NCBI GenBank assembly: GCA_017413145.1
Contig: JAFPUX010000259.1
Location: forward strand, 1-16,562
Source of the DNA: Kiritimatiellia bacterium
Lineage (GTDB): Bacteria > Verrucomicrobiota > Kiritimatiellia > RFP12 > UBA3636
Direction: 5' to 3'
DNA: 16,562 nt
Under the pieces are notes generated by a model, which saw only the letters and a program-made list of their open reading frames with translations, was not told the origin of the DNA and made no database searches. Of the stretch, positions 1-6,903 are shown piece by piece (position 1 is the stretch's first letter; each line of letters starts with the position of its first letter). Made by a program: the position numbers and the translations under genes.

Positions 1-171
1 CCGCCTGCACGCGGCCGAGCGAGCGGCGCCCGCGAGACGCCCGCGCGGGCGCCCCGACCGCACGGCCCCGGGATTTTCGGCTGCGCCTCCCTCGCCCGAA
101 GGGCGCAAATCGCCTCCGTCTCATATCCTCCGCGATTGTCCGACGTCTTGTCAGCCGCGCCGATTTCCCGC

Positions 172-200
172 TTGCGGCGGCGCGCGCGGGGTGGTAGACT
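172..200 (+). promoter_or_regulatory. Sigma-70-type promoter of gspE, probably leaderless
   Basis: A TTGCGG box at 172-177 and a TAGACT box at 195-200 are separated by 17 nt. The -10 box ends only 7 nt before the ATG at 208, so transcription should start at or within a base or two of the start codon. There is no Shine-Dalgarno sequence in the 7 nt between them. The same boxes and the same 7-nt distance recur before the lipoprotein gene that starts at 15199, which supports both calls. Confidence 0.6.
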
Positions 201-207
201 TTCCCGC

Positions 208-1905
208 ATGACCGACACCTCCGCCCTTTCGCTGCTCCGCGAAACGAAGATCCTCTCCGAGGACGACCTGGCCCGCCTCGCCGCCGACCCGGACGCGGGC
301 GCCGGGCTCGTCGCCGCCGTCGTGCGCCTCGGCATCGCCGAGGAGGAGAAGTTCCTGCGCGCGGCCGCGCCCGTCCTCGGCGTCGAGTACCGCGACGTCG
401 AGGAGCTCGAGGTCCCGCCCGAGCTGGCGGAAAAGCTTCCCGCGCGCGCCGTCGCGCAGTACGGCGTCGTGCCCGTCGATTTCGCGGACGGCGTCCTCTC
501 CGTCGCCGTTCCCGATCCCTTCGACACGCGCCTCGCGGACGCCCTGCGCCTCGCCGCCGGCTGCGAAGTCGTCCTCGTCGCGTGCGCCAAGGAGAAGATC
601 CTCAAGCTCGCGAACCGCGTCTACGGCGTCGGCGCCGACACGCTCGCGCAAATGGCGGCGGACGGCCGCTACGACGTCGATTCCGACGGCGACGCCGCCA
701 ACAAGTTCGACCTCTCGGAGGTCGGGCAGGAGGCGTCGATCGTCAAGTTCGTCAACCAGATCATCGCCGAAGGCGACCGCCGCGGCGCGACGGACATCCA
801 CTTCGAGCCGATGGAGAAGGAGCTGCGCATCCGCTACCGCGTGGACGGGCTCCTGGACAAGGTCGACGTCCCGCCGCAGCTGCACCGCCTCCAGGCCGCC
901 GTCATCTCCCGCATCAAGGTCATGGCCGGCCTCGACATCGCCGAAAAGCGCCTCCCGATGGACGGCCGCATCGGCATCCGCGTGAACGGCAAGGAGATCG
1001 ACATCCGCGTCGCCACGTGCCCCACGGTCTACGGCGAAAAGGTCGTGCTGCGACTCCTCCAGAAGGGCGGCGGCGTCATCCGCCTCGACCAGCTCGGCTT
1101 CGAGGAACGCGACGACCATGTCGTGCGCCACACCATTGCGCGCCCGAACGGCATCATGCTCGTCACCGGCCCGACGGGGTCCGGCAAGTCGACGTCGCTC
1201 TACGCGTTCCTGCACGAGATCAACACGCCGGACAAGAACATCATGACGGCGGAGGACCCGGTCGAATACGAGATGGCCGGCATCATGCAGGTGCCCATCA
1301 AGCCGGACATCGGGCTCTCGTTCGCGCGCGTGCTTCGTTCGTTCCTGCGCCAGGACCCGGACGTGATCATGGTCGGCGAAATCCGCGACCGCGAAACGGC
1401 CGAAATCGCGATCAACGCCTCGCTCACCGGCCACCTCGTCTTCTCCACGCTGCACACGAACGACTCGGCCGGCGCGTTCGCGCGCCTGATCGACATGGGC
1501 GTGGAGCCGTTCCTCGTCTCGTCCTCCGTCGTCGCCGTGCTCGCGCAGCGCCTCGTGCGCCGCCTGTGCCCCGACTGCAAGAAGGAAGAGGCGCCGGACG
1601 CGCGGCTCGTCGCCGCCGCCGGCGTGGATCCCGCGTTCTTCGACGGGAAGAAGGTCTGGGCGCCGACCGGCTGCCGGACGTGCAACAAGACCGGCTACAA
1701 GGGCCGCGGCGGCATCTTCGAGGTGCTGCACGTGAGCGACGCCGTGCGCTCGCTCGTCACGGCGCACCGCCCGTCCTCCGAAATCCGCGCCAAGGCGGTC
1801 GAGGAAGGCATGTCGCTCCTGCGCGAGGACGGCTGGGCGAAGGTCTTCAAGGGCTTCACCTCCGTCGAAGAAGTCGTCCGCGTCACCGAAGACTCGGAAG
1901 AGTAG
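208..1905 (+). CDS. gspE: Type II secretion / type IV pilus assembly ATPase (GspE/PilB family)
   Basis: This is a 565-aa hexameric ATPase that powers pseudopilus or pilus assembly at the cytoplasmic face of the inner membrane. The N-terminal part (about residues 1-140) resembles the T2SSE_N/MshEN domain. The catalytic part carries Walker A GPTGSGKST (321-329), the acidic AEDPVEY box, the Walker B region DPDVIMVGEIRD and the HTNDS histidine box. A zinc-binding tetracysteine follows (C454, C457, C489, C492), as expected for GspE/PilB but not PilT. The ATG at 208 is chosen because it matches the N terminus of the family and lies just after a promoter; the open frame upstream is low-complexity and would overlap that promoter. 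No other secretion gene is in view, so GspE and PilB cannot be told apart. The 3' end overlaps the convergent minus-strand gene by 23 nt. Confidence 0.93.
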   Translation: MTDTSALSLLRETKILSEDDLARLAADPDAGAGLVAAVVRLGIAEEEKFLRAAAPVLGVEYRDVEELEVPPELAEKLPARAVAQYGVVPVDFADGVLSVAVPDPFDTRLADALRLAAGCEVVLVACAKEKILKLANRVYGVGADTLAQMAADGRYDVDSDGDAANKFDLSEVGQEASIVKFVNQIIAEGDRRGATDIHFEPMEKELRIRYRVDGLLDKVDVPPQLHRLQAAVISRIKVMAGLDIAEKRLPMDGRIGIRVNGKEIDIRVATCPTVYGEKVVLRLLQKGGGVIRLDQLGFEERDDHVVRHTIARPNGIMLVTGPTGSGKSTSLYAFLHEINTPDKNIMTAEDPVEYEMAGIMQVPIKPDIGLSFARVLRSFLRQDPDVIMVGEIRDRETAEIAINASLTGHLVFSTLHTNDSAGAFARLIDMGVEPFLVSSSVVAVLAQRLVRRLCPDCKKEEAPDARLVAAAGVDPAFFDGKKVWAPTGCRTCNKTGYKGRGGIFEVLHVSDAVRSLVTAHRPSSEIRAKAVEEGMSLLREDGWAKVFKGFTSVEEVVRVTEDSEE

Positions 1906-3328
1906 CCGCGGCGTTCCGTCCCGCTGCCCGCCATGCGAGCGTCCGTTCGCATTCTCGCGCGCCGGGGCCGCCTAGCGTGGCGCCGAGGCGGAACCAGCGA
2001 TCGGCTTCCCCGGACGGCAGTTCGAGGAAGCGGCGGTCGCGGTCGAGGAAGCGCAGGCGTGTCTCCGTGCCGTTTCCGTTCCTCCGGCGGGCCGCCTTGA
2101 ACCGGTCGAAGGCGCGTTTCCACGCGATCTGTCCGAGGTAGAAGCATCCGGTTGCGTCGCCCGTGACCGCCTGTTCCCGGAAGACCGCCTCCGCCGCGGC
2201 GGCGTCTTCTGCGGAGGGCGGTGCGGGACGCCAGAGGCCGAAGGCGTCGCCCCGCCAGTCGCCGCCCAGCGCGGCCCGGCCGAGCGACGCAAGCGCGTAG
2301 GGCTCCCCCGAACGGGCTCGCGCCGCGACGTCTTTCTCCTCCGTCCACGCGTTCTCGATTGTCGCGCGTCTGGACCCGCGGTGCAAGAGCGGCCCGACGA
2401 ACATCCACGCGCGCCAGGAGCGCAACGTCCTCCGGTGGAGCCGTTCCTCCGCGGAAAGGAACTGGAAGCTGGCATCCGCAATCGAATCCCGCAAGGATAC
2501 GGCCGCCGGGATCGCTTCCGGGCAACCGGCGTCCGCCGCGCGCAGAACGAGGCCGTTCAGGCAATGAGGCGACCTCGGTCCGGGCGCGAACCCGAACGTC
2601 TCGGCAAACCGGCGGTCTTCGTTCCAGAACAGGCACGCAATGCGCCACGCCGCATCGGCGATTTCGGCGCGGAGACCGAGATGGAACAGGGCTTTCAACG
2701 CGCACTCGTGGGCGGACGAGAACGACTCCTCCCGAGACGACCACGGTTCGGGGAACCGGGCGAACGCGGGCGACCCGCACCAGGCGATGGATTCGTCCTC
2801 GCCGACGAAGGCGCCGGGGGGCTCCACGAGGAGCGTCTCGAACGCGAGCGCGAATGCATGAGCGTCGCCTTGCGCCGTCGCGTGGAAGAGCGCGGGCAAG
2901 AGCGTCCCTGCCATCTGGATTCCCGCCGGATAGAGGGTTCTGAGGTCCGGACGGTCGCATGAAACCGGATCGAGGCCGATCCGGTCCAGCCGTTCCCGTG
3001 CCCGGAGCGCGGCGTCGTGCAGCCCGCGCCAGTGTCCGAGCGCGATTTCGTCCGGTCCGTCGTCGCCGCCGCGCCCTTCCGGCCACCATGTCCAGAGCGC
3101 GTCCAGCGGCCGCACCGCCAAGTCCACGGGCAGCGGGAACGGCGGCTCGCGCATCGCCTGTGCCTGCTCCTCCTCCCGCGCCAGCCACAGTTTCCGCAAA
3201 TCGGCCAGCAACGCCCGGCCGGCCGGTCCGGGCGTCTCTCCCGGCCCTTCCCGCAGCGCAGCCTTCCACAACGCGACCCGCGTCCGCGCGCCAGTTTTTT
3301 CCGCCTTTTTGTCCGTCTCGTTTTCCAT
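1883..3328 (-). CDS. Sel1-like repeat protein, last gene of the accessory run
   Basis: The product is 481 aa with no signal peptide or clear membrane segment, so probably cytoplasmic. The C-terminal third has the helical-repeat spacing of Sel1/TPR proteins: 'GEPYALASLGRAALGG', 'VTGDATGCFYLGQIAWKRAF' and 'ADRWFRLGATLGGPGA', each with the small-residue and aromatic pattern of Sel1 units. Such units bind proteins; no enzymatic motif is seen. The N-terminal two thirds is rich in Trp, Ala and Leu and I do not recognise it. The ATG at 3328 follows GAGGA with a 7-nt gap, and this Shine-Dalgarno overlaps the TGA of the LRR gene 10 nt upstream, which suggests translational coupling. The stop lies inside the 3' end of the convergent gspE. 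Sel1 is inferred by eye and the repeats are divergent. Confidence 0.72.
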   Translation of the reverse strand: MENETDKKAEKTGARTRVALWKAALREGPGETPGPAGRALLADLRKLWLAREEEQAQAMREPPFPLPVDLAVRPLDALWTWWPEGRGGDDGPDEIALGHWRGLHDAALRARERLDRIGLDPVSCDRPDLRTLYPAGIQMAGTLLPALFHATAQGDAHAFALAFETLLVEPPGAFVGEDESIAWCGSPAFARFPEPWSSREESFSSAHECALKALFHLGLRAEIADAAWRIACLFWNEDRRFAETFGFAPGPRSPHCLNGLVLRAADAGCPEAIPAAVSLRDSIADASFQFLSAEERLHRRTLRSWRAWMFVGPLLHRGSRRATIENAWTEEKDVAARARSGEPYALASLGRAALGGDWRGDAFGLWRPAPPSAEDAAAAEAVFREQAVTGDATGCFYLGQIAWKRAFDRFKAARRRNGNGTETRLRFLDRDRRFLELPSGEADRWFRLGATLGGPGARECERTLAWRAAGRNAAATLPSLR

Positions 3329-3338
3329 ATCGCGTTCC

Positions 3339-4403
3339 TCAAACCGCCTTTCCCGTTTCTTCCGGGAAACCTTTCGGAGTTGTTTTTTCGGGACGAGGGA
3401 GACCCTCGAGCATGCTATCGATCTCCCGATCCACAGCCTCCTTTCTCGGAAACGGAACTCGTCCCTGTCGTCCGGACAGAAACAATTCCGCCGTCCGATC
3501 GAATGCCCCGCCGAACAACTTGACATTGACATTTTCCGGCAGGAACGCTTCCTTGAGATTCGGACAATCGGCGAATGCCCGTTCCTCGATCGTCCGGACG
3601 TTCTCCGGTATTGTCACCGATGTCAACCCGGAACATCCGGAAAACGTTTCGTTCCAGATGGTGTCCAGGCGCGGCGGAAAGCGAATCGAGGTCAACGCCG
3701 AACAGCCCCGGAAGGCTTCCTGCCCGATGGACTCGACCCTGTCCGGAATGGAAACCGACGAGAGCGACGAACATCCCAGAAACGTGCACGGTCCGATTTC
3801 TTCAAGACTGTCCGGAAGTCGGACCGAGACCAGGGAAGAACACCCCTCGAACGCGCGAAATGCGATGGTACGGACGCCGTCCGGAACGGTTGCTTCCAAG
3901 AGACTCGTGCAACCGGAGAACATGTCTGGGAAAACAAATTCCAGTCCGGGCGGAAGGGAGATCGAACGAAGTTTTCCGCATTTGAAGAACGCGCATCCGC
4001 CCAAGGCCGAAAGACGCGGCGGAAGAACGGCCGACGTCAGGGACGAACACTCCCAGAAACAACCTCCCCCGATCGAGGTCACGCGATCCGGAATCGCGAC
4101 GGACCGGAGTTTCCCGCACCCCCAGAACACGTTGTCTTCGATCGTCTCAAGAGTGTCGGGAAGAGAGACGGCGCGAAGATCGCAGCAGTCGTGAAAAGCC
4201 CCTTTTCCCAAAACCGCCACTCCTTCCGGAATCACCGCGGCGGCAAGCCGGCGGCACCCGTAGAACGCGAAATCCCCGATTCTTTCCACCCCCTTCGGGA
4301 CGACCGCCACTTCAATGCACTTGTCGAGGACGTCGACCAGCGTCTTGCCATCGGCGGACAACTCGTAGGGTTCGTCGTGTTCCATGTCGGATGCTCTTTT
4401 CAT
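3339..4403 (-). CDS. BspA-type leucine-rich repeat protein (LRR_5), no signal peptide
   Basis: The product is 354 aa and consists almost wholly of about eleven 23-residue units of the Treponema/BspA type, for example 'LSSVSIPDRVESIGQEAF' followed by 'RGCS'. Each unit has the L--V-IP--V--I----F--C pattern, and the C-terminal Cys is kept in nearly every unit. A short acidic N-terminal cap (MEHDEPYELSADGKTLVDVL) and a charged C-terminal tail bracket the array. BspA-type LRRs usually sit on exported or surface proteins; here no signal peptide or sorting motif is visible, so a cytoplasmic scaffold role is inferred. The start is uncertain: ATG at 4403 (MKRASDMEH) or 4385 (MEHDEPYE), the latter with AAGAG about 9 nt upstream. 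More upstream starts would add non-protein-like sequence. It is followed after 10 nt by the Sel1-like gene. Confidence 0.85.
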   Translation of the reverse strand: MKRASDMEHDEPYELSADGKTLVDVLDKCIEVAVVPKGVERIGDFAFYGCRRLAAAVIPEGVAVLGKGAFHDCCDLRAVSLPDTLETIEDNVFWGCGKLRSVAIPDRVTSIGGGCFWECSSLTSAVLPPRLSALGGCAFFKCGKLRSISLPPGLEFVFPDMFSGCTSLLEATVPDGVRTIAFRAFEGCSSLVSVRLPDSLEEIGPCTFLGCSSLSSVSIPDRVESIGQEAFRGCSALTSIRFPPRLDTIWNETFSGCSGLTSVTIPENVRTIEERAFADCPNLKEAFLPENVNVKLFGGAFDRTAELFLSGRQGRVPFPRKEAVDREIDSMLEGLPRPEKTTPKGFPEETGKAV

Positions 4404-4588
4404 TTCGTTTTTCAATCCGTCGGCGAGGTTGCTTGGTCCGTGTTTGGCGTGGTGGTGTGGTGTCAGTGTTTGCTTGTCGCGGCGCAACGTTGTGTCCCGG
4501 CGTCTATTGAAACCATCAAACAAAAAGGAAGACGACTTGAGTTTCACTTTCGCGACAATCTTTCGGCGTTGAAACGTCTGGCCCCCAC

Positions 4589-4918
4589 CTACCATTCACC
4601 TTCGGAGGGGTCTTCGTATGCATAAACGAAGATATATTTTCCCGTTTCCCACATTCCAATGAATTCCTCGCCAATGAATTCCTTGCGCTCGCGAACGAAT
4701 ATGTGCGGGACGCCAAGAAGTCCGGCGATTTCACCCAATCCGAACGTGCGTTCGCGCCCGTCCTCGAACTCAACGCAAACACCCGAAACGTCATTGGTAA
4801 TTTCGCCGAGCACACCAACACCCATCTTGAATGTGTAGGAAAGCACACTGACGTCTTGTCCTGCAAATACCGCCAACGCCTCGACGAGGTCGTCTTCCGA
4901 GAAACATTTCAGTCCCAT
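4589..4918 (-). CDS. Small hypothetical protein, 109 aa
   Basis: I do not recognise this family. The protein begins MGLKCFSEDDLVEALAVFAG and is acidic, with alternating hydrophobic stretches ('DVSVLSYTFKMGVGVLGEI', 'GVCVEFEDGRERTFGLGEI') that look like a small beta-rich fold. It has no signal peptide or membrane segment. The ATG at 4918 is chosen because AAAGGA stands 6 nt before it; the open frame further upstream is not protein-like. It lies between the CDW repeat gene (116 nt upstream) and the LRR gene (185 nt downstream), all on the minus strand. The 185-nt gap (4404-4588) is AT-rich by local standards; I see no clear promoter or terminator in it. Confidence 0.72.
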   Translation of the reverse strand: MGLKCFSEDDLVEALAVFAGQDVSVLSYTFKMGVGVLGEITNDVSGVCVEFEDGRERTFGLGEIAGLLGVPHIFVRERKEFIGEEFIGMWETGKYIFVYAYEDPSEGEW

Positions 4919-4964
4919 GTCGAATCCTTTCTTGTTGATGTCGTTCTCTCTCCGTCCATTTTTC

Positions 4965-5030
4965 TTAAATGTGGAGATAGAAACGGCCGTGCTTGCCGCC
5001 GGCGGTAGTGAGCTTGGACCGGAATTGCAT
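4965..5030 (-). pseudogene. Possible truncated remnant of a small protein (21 codons)
   Basis: An ATG at 5030 opens MQFRSKLTTAGGKHGRFYLHI and then meets TAA at 4965-4967. The 'SKLT-GG--FYL-I' pattern resembles the start of short swapped-hairpin or AbrB-like small proteins, in which the strand normally continues with a proline and lysine. Just after the stop, the DNA could continue in another frame, so an indel may have broken the gene. There is no good Shine-Dalgarno. It may equally be chance. Confidence 0.2.
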
Positions 5031-5034
5031 GATC

Positions 5035-6888
5035 TTACCCGAAGTCGTTGGCCCAATCGTATCTGGGGCAAAATCGTCTGAGTTCAGGATGCTCGGCAAG
5101 AAGTCGTCTCCACGCATGTCCATCCAGTCTGGACCAGTCGAATTTGTCGGTGAATTGCTTCCAACCAATGATGTCGGCCAATTCGGGGTGTTTCCGGAAC
5201 AGCTCAAACCATTCGCACGCATCCAGTTCCTCGCACCTGTTGGTGAATTCTTCCCAATCAACCCTGTCCGCGAACTCGGGATGTTCGCGGAGGAGTGAGA
5301 CCCAATTTACCTCGTCCAGTTTTGTCCAGTCGCATTTGTCCGCGAACTCGAGATGTTCGCGAAGGAGCGAGCGCCAATCCGTTCCATCCAGTTTCGTCCA
5401 GTCACACCTGTCTGCGAACTCGGGATGTTCGCGAAGGAGCTTGACCCAATCCGCCCCCTTCAGTTTCGCCCAGTCACATTTATCCGCGAACTCGGGATGT
5501 TCGCGGAGAAGAGAGCCCCAATCCTTTCCATCCAGTTTCGTCCAGTCGCATTTGTCCGCGAATTCGGGATGTTCGCGGAGAAGCGAAGCCCAATCCGCTC
5601 TATCCAGTTTCGTCAAGTCGCATCTGTCTGCGAACTCGGGATGTTCGCGAAGAATCGAGACCCAATCCGACCCATTCAGTTTCGTCCAATCGCATTTGTC
5701 GGAAAATGAAGCATTCGAGCGGAGAATCACAACCCAATCCGATCCGGAAAACATCCGCCAATTTGAGTTCTCGGCGAATCGCGTCCAATCGCATTTGTCG
5801 GCGAATTCCGGATGTTCCCGCAAAAGCCACACCCAATCCCAAACGCCCAATTTCGTCCAATCCAGTTTTTCAACGAACTCGGGACGGGAAGCGAACAGAT
5901 TCGGCCAATCGCGCCCGATCAACCACCACGGAAGGAATCCAATGGAGGAAGGATAGATTTGTATTAATCTGTCCCAAGCCCACTTATTCAAGAGGACATA
6001 GTGGTGTTTTGGATATCCGCACAACAGTTCAACCCAATCGTCCTCATCCAACTTTGTCCAGTCGCACTTATCGGCGAGTTTCGGTTGTTCGCGAAGGAGC
6101 GAAACCCAATTCGCCCCGTTTAGTTTTGTCAAGTCACACTTGTCTATAAATTCGGGATGTTCGCGAAGAAGCGTACTCCATTCGTCGCCGTCCAATTTCG
6201 TCCAATCGCACTTGTCTATAAACTCGGGATGTTCGCGAAGAAGCCAGAACCAATGCCACCCATCCAATTTCGTCCAGTCGCACTTGTCGGCGAACTTCGG
6301 ATATTCGCTAAGAAGTTGGAACCAATCCCCTCCATCCAGTATCGTCCAGTCACACCTGCCTTCGAACTCGGGATGTTCACTGAGGAGCCGCCCCCAGTTG
6401 GCATAGCACAATTTCGCCCAATCGCACTTGTCGGCGAGCTTCGGATGTTCGAGAAGGAGCGAAACCCAATCCGCCCCGTTCAGTTTTGTCAAGTCGCACT
6501 TGTCTATAAACTCGGGATGCACGCGAAGAAACTCCATCATCAATTGACTGCATTTCCATTCGTCAAATTTCGACCAATCGCACTTGTCTACGAATTCTGG
6601 ATGTGCTTGGAGGAGCTTGCTCAAGTGATTATGGTCCAATTTCGTCCAGTCGCACTTGTCGGCGAATTCTGGACGTGCTCGGAGGAGGCTTGTCCAGTTG
6701 AATCCGTTGAGATCCTCCCAAAGCCATTTGGGGGCGTTTTCCGCAAATTCGGGCCGATGGATGAGAAGTCGCGTCCAGTCGAATTGGTCAAGTTTCTTCC
6801 ATTCGCAAGAAGCGGAACGACCGGGATCGGCGATGAGCAGATCGACCCATCCCGTTCCGTCCATGGGAGATTCCTGGCTGTTTGGCAT
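5035..6888 (-). CDS. CDW-repeat protein: about twenty 24-residue D/W-rich tandem repeats
   Basis: The product is 617 aa and nearly all repeat. The consensus unit is CDWTKLDG-DW--LLREHPEFADK, 24 residues; residues 79-542 are unbroken array apart from a few units with inserts. Units near the N terminus (1-78) and C terminus (543-617) are degenerate. Conserved positions are C-D-W, K-L, a second W, LL, P-E-F and D-K/R, which suggests a short helical solenoid that stacks by the two Trp and the Leu pair. No catalytic motif, signal peptide or membrane segment is visible. I recall similar DW-rich repeats in gut Lentisphaerae/Kiritimatiellae proteins, but know of no assigned function. The start is either ATG 6888 (weak GGA) or ATG 6864 (AGGA, 7-nt gap). 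It lies 15 nt after the helicase gene and is probably cotranscribed with it. Confidence 0.85.
   Translation of the reverse strand: MPNSQESPMDGTGWVDLLIADPGRSASCEWKKLDQFDWTRLLIHRPEFAENAPKWLWEDLNGFNWTSLLRARPEFADKCDWTKLDHNHLSKLLQAHPEFVDKCDWSKFDEWKCSQLMMEFLRVHPEFIDKCDLTKLNGADWVSLLLEHPKLADKCDWAKLCYANWGRLLSEHPEFEGRCDWTILDGGDWFQLLSEYPKFADKCDWTKLDGWHWFWLLREHPEFIDKCDWTKLDGDEWSTLLREHPEFIDKCDLTKLNGANWVSLLREQPKLADKCDWTKLDEDDWVELLCGYPKHHYVLLNKWAWDRLIQIYPSSIGFLPWWLIGRDWPNLFASRPEFVEKLDWTKLGVWDWVWLLREHPEFADKCDWTRFAENSNWRMFSGSDWVVILRSNASFSDKCDWTKLNGSDWVSILREHPEFADRCDLTKLDRADWASLLREHPEFADKCDWTKLDGKDWGSLLREHPEFADKCDWAKLKGADWVKLLREHPEFADRCDWTKLDGTDWRSLLREHLEFADKCDWTKLDEVNWVSLLREHPEFADRVDWEEFTNRCEELDACEWFELFRKHPELADIIGWKQFTDKFDWSRLDGHAWRRLLAEHPELRRFCPRYDWANDFG
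5263..6654 (-). repeat. 72-bp coding tandem repeat array with a 360-bp higher-order copy
   Basis: The DNA that encodes residues 79-542 repeats every 72 bp (24 codons), with a few units of other length. The central and left units are most alike (about 5290-5690). Two blocks, around 6061-6170 and 6421-6530, are nearly identical and exactly 360 bp apart, that is five units. This points to recent duplication of a five-unit block. Confidence 0.85.
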
Positions 6889-6903
6889 GCCCGATTTCCG
6901 AAG

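Noticed and set aside
25..53. A 10-bp hairpin (25-34 with 44-53) as terminator of a gene to the left
   Set aside because: It has no U-tract after it on either strand and no gene end is visible in the first 170 nt. The stretch 1-171 shows no convincing gene on either strand.
136..207. An N-terminal extension of gspE from a TTG at 136
   Set aside because: It adds Arg-rich, low-complexity residues, overlaps the promoter boxes at 172-200 and has no Shine-Dalgarno.
151..1767. A long minus-strand open frame opposite gspE
   Set aside because: Composition is that of an antisense shadow, while the plus strand carries all the ATPase motifs.
1695..3269. Alternative minus-strand frame over the Sel1-like gene
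   Set aside because: It is Arg/Gly/Ala-rich without pattern, and would run about 200 nt into the gspE coding region; the chosen frame has a Shine-Dalgarno and Sel1-like units.
5263..6654. CRISPR-like regular repeats
   Set aside because: The 72-bp repeats have no unrelated spacers, are open in one frame over 600 codons and vary as protein repeats do. No cas gene is present.
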